Assembly: GCF_005239225.2 (NCBI RefSeq)
Contig: NC_133294.1
Location: 3,038,001 to 3,102,000 of the forward strand
Source of the DNA: Populus alba
Taxonomy: Eukaryota; Streptophyta; Magnoliopsida; Malpighiales; Salicaceae
DNA length: 64,000 nt
Direction of reading: 5' to 3'
The position numbers and the translations under genes are program-made. The stretch's first letter is position 1. The number at the start of each line of letters is the position of its first letter. Under the pieces are notes generated by a model. That model searched no databases and was not told where the DNA came from. It saw only the letters and a list, made by a program, of their open reading frames with translations. Positions 11,181 through 22,696 of this stretch are shown one piece after another.

Positions 11181-11660
11181 TTCGAGTCTAGCAAAGATAA
11201 GACTTTACAAAGATCTGGACAAAAAAAAAAGGAATTGCAGGATTAAAGTCGATAGTTCAAGATCGACAGCACACCAATAAGCTGAAGTGGTATGGGCCAT
11301 TTCCGCGTGAGGACCCTTTTTAAAAAAAATTTGCTCAAGTCATTTATCACGCGTATACTAGGGCCTGAATTCTTGCTATAATTACCAAAAGGGACATTAG
11401 ACACGCACACAACACATAATCCCTCCCATCAACTCACACGCTTCTTCTTACTTCACCCACCAGTAAGAAAAAGGCACGTGGAGGATAAGGCTCTTCATAT
11501 CTGACTTGGAAAGTTTACTAGGGCCTGTAATTCTTGTAGCATCATTTGAATCTGCTGAAAGTAAAGTAGATTTATGAAGAATTAATTGAAAAACAAATGG
11601 TTAAATTAAATAAATTAGTCAACTAGTATAATATTTAGATTAGTATTTCATTTAAATAAT
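11181..11660 (-). promoter_or_regulatory. upstream region of the intact TNL (repeat block, copy 5)
   Basis: Immediately upstream of the ATG are cgagtctagcaaagataaga, a poly-A/T stretch, the block gcaggattaaagtcgatag, the phrase ccatttccgcgtgaggaccc and the core ggcacgtgg at 11473-11481 (CACGTG G-box). The same order occurs upstream of the broken TNLs at 28873 and 55015. That conservation between paralogues makes it the likely promoter and 5' leader. The transcription start cannot be placed exactly. Confidence 0.5.
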
Positions 11661-11942
11661 TTAATTTCTTGTTTATTTAGAATTTAAGATTTATGGAATT
11701 TGAGGTGTTTAAATGGTTTGTTCTCATATATAAAAAAACTTGTGAATTAGATTTTTTTATAAATAAAATTTAAATTAAAATAAAAAAAATATTATTTTAA
11801 CTAAATCTTGCCAACTCTAAGTAAAATTAAATCATATCAATATCAAATAATTATTTTTAAAACAAGATAAAATAATTTTATTTTTATAAAATAATTGACT
11901 TAAGTTAATTGGATAATACAGTTACCAAAATTTATTTTAAAA

Positions 11943-12152
11943 ACATGTTTAAAAATGTGATAGCGGTTGTTTTTTCAAAGTGTTTTTTATTTCAAAAGAT
12001 ATTAAAATAATATTTTTTTTTATTTTTTCTAAATTATTTTTTACATCAGCACATCAAAATAATCTTAAAATATAAAAAATATATTAATTTAAAATAAAAA
12101 TATTAAATTTTTTTAAAAAAAACTTCCAACATATAATATCAAACACACCCTG
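11943..12152. mobile_element. MITE, copy 1
   Basis: It begins acatgtttaaaaatgtgatagcgg and ends with tatcaaacacaccctg. The ends are imperfect inverted repeats (TGTTTna... and TGTTTGATATT). The same family appears at 12661-12843, inside the tandem duplication, and at 19582-19800, inside a copia integrase. It is short, AT-rich and has no transposase. Confidence 0.55.
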
Positions 12153-12660
12153 TATTTGTAATCAGAACAAGTCTACAACTGGGCCCAAGGCATGGGCGAA
12201 TGGTTTTAAAAATGAGAGAGAAAGGGTGGATTGTAATTTTAAGGCAAGTCATCCCTACAAGGAATTTTCCATGGCTAATGCCGGTTGCAGAAAGTCGGAA
12301 TGTCTAGGCTTGACCAGTTATGCATTGAAAATTTTGGTGCCGGGAGTTGACGGCTATTGACCTGGTGAAGTAAGAATCAAGTTAGAAAATAAATTTTCGA
12401 TGTCTAATATGGAATTTGAGGTGTTTAATGGTTTGTTCTCGTATATAAAAAACTCGTGAATTAGATTTTTTTATATATAAAATTTTAAATTTAAATAAAA
12501 AATATTAATTTAACTAAATTTTGCTACCTCCCAATGAAATTCAATCATATCATCATCAAATAATTATTTTTAAAACAAAAAATAAAATAATCTTATTATT
12601 ATAAAATAATTGATTTAAGTTAATTAGGTAACTCAGTTACCCAAAATTTATTTTAAAAAC

Positions 12661-12843
12661 ATGTTTAGAAGTGTGATAACGGTTGTTTTTTAAAGTGTTT
12701 TTTTATTTTAAAACACATTAAAATAATATATTTTTTATTTATTAAAAATTATTTTTAACATAAGTACATCAAATTAATCTAAAAATATAAAAAATATATC
12801 AATTTTAAATAAAAAAAAATTAATTTTTTTAAAAACACTTCCC
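12661..12843. mobile_element. MITE, copy 2 (right end lost)
   Basis: It begins atgtttagaagtgtgataacgg and follows the copy at 11943 through the internal AAAATTATTTTTnACAT segment, but stops at aaaacacttccc without the terminal TCAAACA. It was carried along by the local tandem duplication, not inserted separately. Confidence 0.5.
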
Positions 12844-12985
12844 TATATTTATAATCCGGCCAGTCTACAACTGGGCCCAAGACATGGGCATGGTTTTAAA
12901 ATTGAGAGAGAAAGGGTGGATTGTAATTTTAAGACAAGTCATCCCCTCAAGTCCACTCTCTCTATGGTATGGAATGTTTCCGCGT

Positions 12986-14109
12986 GAGGACTTTTTTGGT
13001 TTTATTTTGATCAAGACTTGGATGTTGAATATAATCACTAATTTTGGTGCCAAGAATTGATGGCTATATATTGACGAGTTAGAAAATAAATTCCACAAAG
13101 TTGATGGCTATTGACCTGGTGAAGTAAGAATCAAGTTAGAAAAATCTAATTCAGATGACAAGTTAATGGCTATTATTTCCTGTATTTTCCAATCAGTTTC
13201 TCTGACCTCACATGCTTTTACAAATGTTTTTTTTTTTCAATAAAACATCGTTAGTAGACCAAACAACAACAGGTAAATTAATACAAAAAAAAAAATATTG
13301 TCTTCGGTTTAGACCAAAACATGTTGTATCAAATGTCTTTCAAGTAGTTAAGCAAAGAAATCTCATCATACTAAAAACAAATCGGGATTGCTTTCAATTT
13401 ACTCCTAACATTTAGGACTAATGCAACTTTTCTTTTTTAGTTGTTTCACTACTAGAAAACTAGCAAATAGTTGCGAAAATACCTACAAAAAATATTCCAC
13501 CAATAAAATAGAAACTTTATGCTATTTATTTCGACATAGATAGCGATGAAATATATATGTAATATCAAAAATTTCTAATCGAATAAAAAAATAAAAAAAA
13601 TAAAAAAAATTTCATTTAAAATTTCACTAGAAAGGTGCTCAACGAGCTCGTGTCGTAAGTGAATATTTTATCTTTTAGGTGTTTATTCTTGATCGGCACC
13701 TAACAATTCATGATCGTCAGAAGCATTGCTAAAAAAACTAGCAGTGATCATGTTCATATAACACGCGATTAACTTTTCCCTTGACACATCTACACAAATT
13801 AAAAAATTAAAATGTCATAAACCATTTCTATTTTTTTAAAAAAAAATAGCACCACCTCCTTTATACAAGAGAAAATAATTTAAATTGAATTGCTACAAAC
13901 CAATTGATTTTATTCAATCTGTTTCCTATCATTGAGTGAAGAGTTCACTCAACTTGTATTGGACCTAGTTTTAAGATTATTTTTTTAAAATTGTTTTTAT
14001 ATTAATACATATATCTAATGGGCAGCCTTTATCATGTTTCAAATTGTATGTTAATTAGCCAAGTGCATGTAAATGAGTTCAATCCTGAACTAATTACCTA
14101 AAAATAATT
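12986..14109. other. AT-rich intergenic DNA, no gene seen
   Basis: The first 170 bases repeat TNL-flank text (gatggctattgacctggtga). The rest is AT-rich. The reading frames at 12865-13098 and 13212-13415 show no recognisable similarity and are compositionally like the surrounding DNA. Nothing else is identified. Confidence 0.4.
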
Positions 14110-14653
14110 TTAATAAGTGAAAGTCAATTTTGGTCCATATTTTGATTTATATATATATTTTTGTTTTTTTTTTTAAATTTCATCCCTTAAAATTTTATTT
14201 TTATATTAACTTTGATTCTTATTTTTATAATTGTTATTTGATTTTTTCTTATCATTTTTTAATTGAAATTGTTTTTTATCTATCAAATTTGGTCCTCATT
14301 ATTTTGATTGTTACTTTTTTTTTTTGAAATAATTTATGAAATGGTAATTATTATTATTTTAATTTCTTCATCTTTCAATTTTTTTATTTGTTATATTTGA
14401 TCTCTATTATTTTAATTATTATTTTATTTTATTTGAGATAATTTATGAAATTATATTTTTTTAACAATTTAATTTTCATTCAACTTCTTAATTTGTAAGT
14501 TATTTTCCAGCTTATTTTCCATAATATAACAAAACATTGGAAAATGTTTTTCTAACTTATTTTCTATTACACTACCAAACATCGAAAAATAATTTATTTT
14601 TTTAAAATTCACTTTCCAAACAGAAACTATTTTCTAGCAAACAAATGAGGCCT
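14110..14653. mobile_element. partial second copy of the DNA transposon at 4861
   Basis: The segment ttttggtcc... with repeated ATTATTTTGATTGTTACT text and the right end ctattttctagcaaacaaat-gaggcctt match the right two-thirds of 4861-5801. The left inverted repeat is missing. The short TTT-rich reading frame inside it is spurious. Confidence 0.5.
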
Positions 14654-15036
14654 TAATTCTGAACTAATTACCTAAAAAACATTTAATAATTGAAGTCAAT
14701 TTTGGTCCCTATTTTCTTGTTATTTCACAAACAAACCCTCAATTGGTCACAATCTTTAATAATCTTTTCAATTATGCCACTTGATTTCTTTGATTGAGCA
14801 CTTGGTGTCTTTTACAGTATGGTCTTTGGTCTTAATATTCTTTAATTTCATTCTCAATTGCCCTTTTATAATTTAAATTTTTTTTATTCCGGGACAAATT
14901 CTCAATTTAACATGAAAATCCAGGAATTTGTTTTTTATTTAACATGAATTAACAACAAACATTATCTAACGCACGCATATGCTTTTCATATTATACAATA
15001 AAACATCCAACACATAAACAGCTTCATAAGTTAAGG
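14654..15036. other. AT-rich spacer, no gene seen
   Basis: The text taattctgaactaattaccta occurs on both sides of the transposon (about 14082 and 14656), possibly a duplicated target region. Nothing coding is visible before the wybutosine-gene relic begins. Confidence 0.4.
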
Positions 15037-15300
15037 ATTGCATATTCGATTTCCTATCACTGAAAAGTTCTCTGCGATGTTTCTGATAAAGCACGGGCAC
15101 GAAGGGGATGCGTTTGAAGTGGGATGATAATAAGAAATACACCTGCTGAGATTGTAGCTCACAATTTTAAATTATTCAGCGTGACTAACTTTTTTCTACA
15201 TTTAGACCACATGGGGGTTATGGTTGTCTTTCCAGCAACATCCTTCAAGAATGCTCGATTGGGGAGGAGCTTAGGCCTATTATAGCCAAGTATGCTATAA
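15037..15300 (+). pseudogene. relic of tRNA wybutosine-synthesising protein, TYW2 part (copy A)
   Basis: Plus-strand frames give LHIRFPITEKFSAMFLIK, then, after a stop and shifts, LDHMGVMVVFPATSFKNARL and SIGEELRPIIAKYA. These resemble the region just before and at the start of the TYW2 (aminocarboxypropyltransferase) domain in the fused plant TYW2/3/4 protein, where a motif like GDIVVLPVTSFKD is followed by SIGEELWPIIAKSL. It carries several stops and frameshifts and is cut at 15305 by an LTR. A parallel copy is at 35510-36030. On the same strand the TYW3 part lies upstream at 6615, with the minus-strand TNL between. Confidence 0.65.
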
Positions 15301-15304
15301 TGTG

Positions 15305-16700
15305 TGTCGCGACTAACATCGCGACAATCTTGAAAAAATTCAATGAAAAATATAGATTTTGACATCTTATTTTTTAATGGAAAAATATTTTATTTAAGGA
15401 GTCGCAATCTAATATTATGGTCACTAAAAATCCTAACTGATCAATAAAGATTTTATGGTACATGACTAGTTATATAAAAAGAAAGATATTATCACTCTTT
15501 TAACGTTCTGCCTGAGACAGACTGCATTGCTGATTTTATCTTAAATTGCTAATAGTTTGCGGGTGTATGCCATGATGGTTTGCTTGTAATATTTTTAACT
15601 CTAATGTCAGTAAATATTCAACCACATATACTTTCAACTCTAGCATTGGTAAATATTACGTAGTAAAAAATAAAATAAAAACGAATGGTATTCTTAACTC
15701 TGATATTAGTGAATTAACCAATAAGATGAATTTAAATCTATGCATGCATATTTTTTTTTTAAAAAAATATCGTACACTGGATTTGCATTTAACATTAAAA
15801 ATTTATAGATTAATTACACAGTGAAATACTAAAAAAATCTGAGGGACTTACAAATAAATTCAAAATGGTCCACGAATATTTTTGGAATTTTTTTGATATA
15901 TATATAAAAAAGAGAGGTTCATTTAGCCAAATAACAAAAAAAAAAAAGAAATAAAATAAAGGTGATTGAGCTGGTTGGGCCTGAACCCAACCCAATTATT
16001 CTTTATTTTTATTTTGCTGAGTCCAGCTCGGCCTGTATAGGTTGGGTTACATCTAATGACCCAGCCCAATCATTGGCTCAAGCGAATGACCCGGCTGGTC
16101 ACTGTGCATGCATGCATGAATTACTCACGCATGCTTTGCACAGTGACAGGGTAATTATTTTGCCTCTGTAAGAACTAAATTTGCAAAGCAGGGTAACGGA
16201 AGGAGAGCGTACCTGGAGCTGCTGCCTGAAGACGAGGATGACGGTGAGGCCGTGAGGGGGAGTTGGTTAACCAATGTTCCCCTCTGCTTCTGTTTTTCCT
16301 TCCCTTCTTCTCTGATTTCTGGTCTCTTTTTTTTGCTTGATTTTATTCTTCCTCTGTTTGTGTTCTCTGATCTTTGATTCTGTCTCTGTTTCCTTCCTTA
16401 TGTCCTCTCTGCGTTTACTCCCCTGTTCTCCTTCGCGTCCGTCTGTTGAAGAGGGGTGGTGCAACCGGAAACGAGGCTGGCGCTCGTGCGTTGGCTGGCC
16501 AATGCTTCTCTCTGTTTCTGTCTCGTTTGCTTCTCCAGTCTTCCCCTGGTTTTTTCTGTGTTCTCCCCTGGGTTCCTCCTCTGGTTTTTTTCACTGGTTT
16601 GTGTTTTTGGCCCCCCCTCTCTCGGTCTCTTTCTGTTTAGTTCCTCCTAGTCTCTCTCTTTTCTATCTCCCCTGCGTCCTGTGTGGTCTCCTTGAATGCT
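15305..16700 (-). mobile_element. gypsy-type LTR fragment, minus strand
   Basis: It starts tgtcgcgac (the minus-strand end GTCGCGACA). A ggagtcgcaatc stretch at about 15399 resembles, reversed, the ggtggcgactcc signature near the ends of the other large LTRs here. Further in are the gggttgggttac/cagcccaatca text and a pyrimidine-rich leader at 16260-16680 like those of 17690-18600 and 43150-43950. The other LTR end was not found. It seems to have landed in the TYW2 relic and was then cut by or fused to the copia relic that follows. The overlapping reading frames in it are not genes. Confidence 0.5.
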
Positions 16701-17243
16701 CTATTGCTGTTAAAGATGGAGCTCTGGAGCTGCTGCAAGAACAACGGTCTGGACTCACCTTTAAAAAGTCCAAGTGGTTAGAACTTATTGGTTCTTCAAA
16801 ATTCGTTGTTTTTACTACAACAACATTACACCTACTGTAAATATCACTTAAAGATATTGTCCCCCTTACTAGTTTGTCATCAACATCACCATCCTTTGCA
16901 TCATCGATTCCATTTTGTTGCTTCTGTTTTGGCTCTTCAATTAAAGCATTTTTCCAGTTCTATATAGTACCTTCTACAACTTTTATATCTCTAGCAATCA
17001 CCACCTTGTTAAATTTCAAATAATAGATTCTATAGGCCTTAAATTGATTGTTATAACCTATAAGAATTCCTACATTTGCCTTTTGATCAATTTTACTCCT
17101 TTTAATTTTAGGTTTCAAAACATAACAGGGGCTGCCAAAAACTTTTAAATGATGAGTATTGGGTTTAAAACCATACCATATCTAATAGGGAGTCTTATCT
17201 TTCAAAGCTCTTGTGGCCATTAAATTGAGAAGGTAAAATGCTA
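16701..17243 (-). pseudogene. copia relic A: integrase C-terminal part
   Basis: Reading the minus strand gives KALKDKTPYYMWYGFKP, then HHLKVFGSPCYVLKPK and GYNNQFKAYRIYYLKF, typical of the end of a Ty1/copia integrase and the linker after it. Stops and shifts are present. It is the downstream end of one element whose other parts are at 19404-19991 and 21811-22350, separated by two solo LTRs. Confidence 0.7.
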
Positions 17244-17248
17244 TGTTT

Positions 17249-19398
17249 TGTTGTTACCCAATTTTTTACCCATGTTTTTGATATATTTTCAAAAAATTCA
17301 AAAATAGAGAAAAACAATGAAAATTCAAAAAAATTGTTTTTTAATATATTTTCGTCATTTTAGCATTTTCAACGTCGTCTAAAAAAGAATTTAAATTGTT
17401 AAAAGATTTTCAAACGCGTTCGACTTTCCACGCGTCATTTTTTAAATCATTGATTTTCCGCATTTGAGTCGACGTTGATATTGCTCGTTTTCAAAAAATA
17501 CAAAAAAATAAGAAAAATCAAAATTTACAAAAAAAGAAGAAGTTGAGGGACCAAGTTGAAAAACCTAGCAAAAATTTTGTCTATAAATACTGGTTTCCAA
17601 CACTTGCATAAAAGGAGGGCAATTTTGAAATATCAGAAAATATAAAAAAAATATCCTAACCCTAAAACCTATCTCTACCAAGCCTGCAGCCCCCCCTTTC
17701 TCCCTGGTTTGAATTTTTTTCTACAGCCACCGGCCACAAACCGAAGCCAAACAGCCCTTCCCTCAGCTTCTACCCACGCTGTTCCCCCATATTTTTTACC
17801 TTAACCAGAAACCGGTCACCGAGACCTTCCCCTCTCCCTGCACAAAAGAAAACACAAACCATCACAGCCGGCTCCCCCACCCTTTTGTTTTTTTTTTGAC
17901 CGGCCGCCACTCTTTTTCTCCAAAACAGCCGCTGGTCCAACCATCTTCTTCCACCTCAACCGGCCAGAACAGCAGCCCCAGCTTGAATTTCTTTTTCCCC
18001 ACAACTGCCGCCCGAAACGACCACACCACCACCGAAACTCCCCCCTTGCCTGGTGATTGTTTTTGCCCCGGTTTGGATTTTTTCTCTAAAAACCAGCCGA
18101 AGCAGCCACTCCATTTCCCCCAAATCATAGATCTTCACCATTTCCCCCTCACCTTGCTGTTCCCCAGCCGAAACAAAAAAAAGCCAGCCAACAAAGAAGG
18201 CTGCCTTCCCCATCTCCCCGTCATCTTCCCTCTCGGCCTGCACAGAGCCACCGCTCCTTCTCCCCTCCGCCGCAGTCTCCCAGCTTCTCCACCCGACGAA
18301 CCCGAAGCCAGCCTCGACAGGCCTTCACCGAAGCCAAGACAGCCCCAGCTCTTCATCTTCTGCAACCGACCAATAGCAGCGGCCAAAACAACGGCCCGAA
18401 GACAGCCACCGCCAGACCAGTCCGCCGTCTCCAGCCAGCGACACGCCCACAGACCCACCTCCAGAACTGCCCCGCAGCCGACCATCACCGGATCTGCAAC
18501 CAGCGAAGGAAGAGAACCGACCTGCAAAACCAAAAAAAAACAGATCTAAGAAATGAAACAAACAAATTAAAATCAACTGCCTGTGTTGTTTTTGGGTTCT
18601 TTGCAGGTCGTCGCCGGCGTTGGGAGGCTGAGAAGAAGAAGTCGATCAAGCCCCCTGCTGCTGTTTTTTTCCGGTGGCACGTGAACCCACGCGCCGGAAC
18701 TGTTCATGCATCCCCGGAAGTCCTTCTGAGCAAATTCGGGAGTTTTGAGGGACCATTTTGTAAATTTTAAAGTTTTAATGTAATTTTTGTTTATTTATTT
18801 TAAATTTGTAATATGTGAATGTAAAAGAAAAAAAGAAAGAAAAGAAAATAATAATAAAAAAAGGGGGATGTGTGTGTTGGTGTATTTTTATTTATTTATT
18901 TTGAATTTGAATTTGTATTTGTATTGTGGATGTAAAAGAAAAGAAAAGAGAAAAGAAAAAGAAAAGAAATGAAAATAGTGAATGTGTGTGTTTGTATTTT
19001 GTTTTATATATAATATATATATTTTTTTTTTAGGATGAAATTGCAAATATATTAAAGAAGAATTTAATATTTTGATCGGATCACGGTTAAGAATTATTAA
19101 CTTATATGTGAGTGATATTTCTAATTTCCGATGAAAAGATAATTATTAAAACTTCTTTAACACGTCAAAGTCACGAAGCAGCTTACCTCAGGTAGGGTGT
19201 GTTAGGGGAGCTAATACCTTCCCTAACCACAACCAGTCCCTTACCCTTGGATCTCTGACCAGACCAGTCTATCCGGTTTCCTAGTAGCCTTCAATAAATT
19301 ACTAGGTGGCGACTCCAACGAACCAAATTCAAGCAAACAATAACGAGACGAAAAATCACCAGCCGATGCCGCGCACTGATTTTTTTCGGGGTGCGACA
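17249..19398 (+). mobile_element. solo LTR 1 (gypsy-type, 2150 bp, plus orientation)
   Basis: It starts TGTTGTTACCCAATTTTT and ends TTCGGGGTGCGACA, and is flanked by a perfect 5-bp target duplication tgttt (17244-17248 and 19399-19403). A TATA-like ctataaatac lies at about 17580, followed by a cytosine-rich leader and, near the end, the signature aggtggcgactcc at about 19304. It splits a copia integrase. The proline-rich frame at 17896-18549 is low-complexity leader, not a gene. No internal region or second LTR remains, so it is the product of LTR-LTR recombination. Confidence 0.85.
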
Positions 19399-19403
19399 TG
19401 TTT

Positions 19404-19991
19404 GTTGCCCAACCTAGAATTTTAATGATATTGTCTCCTCATGTAGCAAACATCTTGTCATCCCCATCACTGTTCTGTTTCTTCTCTCACTGACCCTATT
19501 TTATTGTGGAGTATAGGTCATTGTTAGCTAATGTGTGAGCTCTTCTTTCACCAATTAACCCTCAAACTATCAAGAGGAGAGCGTGTTTGAGAGTATGATA
19601 GCGATTGCTTTTCAAAGTGTTTTTCATTCCAAAACACATTAAAATAATGTTTTTCTTTTGTTTTTTAAAAATTATTTTTGACATTAGCATATCAAAATGA
19701 TCTGAAAAAACCAAAATATATTAATTTAAAGGAAAAAAATATAAAAAATTCAAATTTTTTTCAAAAGCACTTCTGAAATGCAATGTCAAACAATGTCTCA
19801 GCCCCATTGTCATACCTCAACATTTTTAGTTTGTTTCTTATTTCTAGCTCAACCTTGAATTTTAAAAAATAAACCTTACAATACTTGCTCTAATTATCAA
19901 TAAATAGTAAAAAATAACCATTCAAAGATTTATTTTGCATAGGACCACACACATGTATGTGTACCAACGGGAGTGTTAGTGAAGCTCTAAA
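19404..19991 (-). pseudogene. copia relic A: integrase core part
   Basis: The minus-strand translation shows HVCGPMQNKSLNGYFLLFID, then FKVELEIRNKLKMLRYDNGA. After a MITE comes NRTVMGMTRCLLHEETISLK, the typical copia integrase run ending before the YLLN motif. Stops are present. The MITE at 19582-19800 interrupts it, and solo LTRs bound it on both sides. Confidence 0.75.
19582..19800. mobile_element. MITE, copy 3, inside the copia integrase
   Basis: It runs from gtgtttgagagtatgatagc to gcaatgtcaaacaatgtctc. The ends are imperfect inverted repeats. It cuts the copia integrase just after the RYDNGA motif. It is the same family as 11943-12152. Confidence 0.6.
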
Positions 19992-19996
19992 GCTTT

Positions 19997-21805
19997 TGTC
20001 GCACGTAAGAAAATTTGCACGGCATCGGCTGACGATTTTTCTCATTGTTTCGTTTGCTAGTGTTTGATTCGTTGGAGTCGCCACCTAGTAATTAATTAAG
20101 GGCTACTAGGAAACCAAATGTAATGGTCTTGTCAGAGATTCGTAGGTAAGGAACTGGTTGTGGTTAGGGAAGGTATTAGCACCCCTAACACATCCTACCT
20201 GAGGTAAGCTGCTTCGTGGCTTTGATGTGTTAAAGAAGTTTTAATAATTGTATTTTCATTGGCTATTAGAAATACAACTTACGTATAAGTTAATAATTCT
20301 TGACCGTGATCCAATCAAAATATTAAATTCTTCTTTAATCTTTGCAATTTTATCATAATAATAAAAAAATCCATAATAATAATAATAAAAAAAAAACATA
20401 CAAACACACTCATACACTTTTCCTATATTTTTTTTCTTTTCTTTCCCGTTTTTTTTTTTGTTACATCCACACTACAAATAATACAAATTCAAAAACCAGT
20501 AAACAAAAATTACATTACACTTTGGAAATTACAAAAACAGCCTGTAAAAAAAATCTGGAATTTGCTGGGAACGTTTCTGTTAAGCCATGGACACCAGGAA
20601 CAGTGGCGGCACGTCCTCTCCACGCGCCACATCCACTGGCGGAGCGTGGGTTCACGCTCTGCCGCAAGCAAAAACAGGAGACAGAGTGGATCAGGCTCAA
20701 CTTCTCTCCTTCTTCCTTTCCTCACCAGTGGTGAAGACCACCGTCACCTACAACCAAAAGAAAACGCACAAGCAGTCTGTTTTAGTTAATTTTTTAGATC
20801 TGTTTTCCTCTGCTTTCCATCATTATCTGCTTCACGTTCTTCTTTCTCAGGTCTGTTCTTGGGGCTTCGCCGTCTTCGCCTTTGCTTCAGGTAGTTGGGC
20901 AGCGGCTGGTGGAGATCTAGATCGGTCTGTGATGGCTGTGGGTCGTCGCTGCTGGTTGAAGAAGGCGAGCAGCTCTGGCGGATAAGGAAGGGATGGCACC
21001 TGTGGGTGTGCTGCTGGAGAAGGGGTGTTACTGGAGGCCGGTTTATGGACGACGCTGATGGTTGACGGTGTGGACGGAGTCATATGTGGAAGGGGAGCGT
21101 GAAGGCTCTCTGGTTTGGGAAAATCGATGGGTCGGCTGAGAAAAGGAAAAAATGGTTTTGGGGGGCTGTGAGAGGAGAAGGGGAGCTCTCTCCTGTCCGG
21201 CGTGTGGCTGAGGGGAGAGGAAAGGAACGGTTGGGGATTGGTGAGTGAGGGAGCAACGGCTGAGAGTTTGTGAGGGATGGATAATCAACCGGCTTAGGGG
21301 GGAGAAGAAATTCAAGCTGGGGGGCTGCTGTTTGTCTGGTGTGAAAAAAAGAAAAGGCAAGGGTGGGGAGCGGCTGTGTTTGGGTTTTTTTAGGGTTTAG
21401 GGTTTTCTCTTTTTGTATTTTTTTGATGTTTTAAAATTCCCCCCCTTTTTTGTGTGTTGAAGGCTACTATTTATAGGCAAAATGTTGCTAGGTTTCCAAA
21501 CTTGGTCCCTCAACTTCTTTCTTTTTGTAAATTTGATTTTTCTTAATTTTTTTGTATTTTTGAAAACGAGCAATATCAACGTCGACTCAATGAGGAAAAT
21601 CAATGATTTTAAAAATAACGCGCTAAAAGTCGAACGCGTTCCAAAAACCTTTAAAAATTTAAATTCTTTTTAGACGACGCTGAAAATGCTAAAAACGACG
21701 CAAATATATTAAAAAGTATTTTTTGGATTTTCGATGTTTTTTTTTTCTATTTTTGGATTTTTATGAAAACTTATCCAAACGTGGGTCAAAAATTGGGTAG
21801 CAACA
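19997..21805 (-). mobile_element. solo LTR 2 (same family, 1809 bp, minus orientation)
   Basis: It reads tgtcgcacgtaag at its left end and gggtagcaaca at its right, the reverse of solo LTR 1, and is flanked by a perfect 5-bp target duplication gcttt (19992-19996 and 21806-21810). The signature ggagtcgccacctag is at about 20073 and a reversed TATA (ctatttataggc) at about 21468. The two LTRs are close in sequence over much of their length and are separated by only 598 bp, so together they form a long inverted repeat. All reading frames inside are leader shadows. Confidence 0.85.
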
Positions 21806-21810
21806 GCTTT

Positions 21811-22350
21811 TATAAGAAAAACACTTCTAATCTACTTTTCTAAGCGACAGGTCTCACAAATGTCATTTATTCTTGTATTTTTAGCATACCAAAGGCTATA
21901 TGCAAATCAACTATCTTTTTCAAGGTTCCATAATTAAAATGCCATAACCTTTTGTGCTATAGAACATTATCATTTTCAACAATAGTGTTAGCACGCAAAC
22001 AAACTTATTTCTAATCAACATTAAAACTCTTATCCATAATTTTAATAGTGAGCAATAATAACCCTTTTACTGTTTTTAATGTCACACACTCCATCATTAA
22101 AAAAACAATGAGTAACCAGGTTCAATTAGTTGTCCTATACTGACAAGATTTCCATTAATTTCAGGTACATAAAGTATATTTTTGAGAGATTTTATACCTG
22201 ATAAAGTTTCTACTTCAACCGTTCCTTTTCCCTCAGCCTTCAAATAGTTTTCATTATCAATTTTGACTCTAGACATTATTTTAATACTGGTGTCTGTGCT
22301 GAAAAGCTTGAAGATTCCATTTTCAAACCCCACTAATCTCTTGTGTTTCA
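21811..22350 (-). pseudogene. copia relic A: protease and GAG-pre-integrase part
   Basis: The minus strand encodes SRVKIDNENYLKAEGKGT and LKNILYVPEINGNLVSIGQL (protease domain), and further on ICETCRLEK (the GAG-pre-integrase zinc-finger region). The frame ends at 22097 and is broken several times. The catalytic aspartate stretch and gag were not found. Confidence 0.75.
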
Positions 22351-22359
22351 ATCATAACT

Positions 22360-22696
22360 CTTCAAAGATCAAGGTGGGCTCTTCAAATGGTATTTAGAGA
22401 AATTAGCTTAATCAAATAACAAAGGGCATAACAAGAACTTCTAGGTTACTGTCATCCCTTAAATTTATTTATAGACAAAATCAAAGATTACAAGATCTTT
22501 ATCATAAAGAAAAGGAATCATAACAGCCATAATTCCCTTCATCTAAGGGATTACATAACTACATAGGCTTATTCTAAGTTAAACAAATATCTAGCTAAAC
22601 TCAAGTCTAAAAAACAGAACATAAAGAAAATACCATAACATATAGATAAATATGGCTAAAAACTAGCTGATAACAACCTGTGCCTCCATTTCAACA
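22360..22696 (-). mobile_element. probable 5' LTR of copia relic A
   Basis: On the minus strand it starts TGTTGAAATGGAGGCACAGG (right end at 22696). It has a TATA-like tctataaataaat at about 22470 and continues to near the protease relic. It lies on the correct side for a minus-strand element. Gag and the primer-binding site seem deleted. No partner LTR was recognised at the other end, so the assignment is tentative. Confidence 0.4.

Larger units (their letters stand above)
11692..12985. repeat. ~716-bp tandem duplication upstream of the intact TNL
   Basis: The stretch beginning ggaatttgaggtgtttaa at about 11696 is repeated from about 12410, an offset near 716 bases. Both copies hold an AT-rich segment, a MITE-like insert and then gagagagaaagggtgga at about 12212 and 12903. 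Small indels separate the copies, so the duplication is not very recent. No reading frame is supported in either copy. Confidence 0.65.

Noticed and set aside
17896..18549. 217-codon proline-rich frame
   Set aside because: It lies wholly within a solo LTR, is low-complexity, and long frames overlap it on the other strand. It is cytosine-rich leader, not a gene.
22097..22351. Stand-alone 84-codon gene
   Set aside because: It is the protease part of a broken copia polyprotein.
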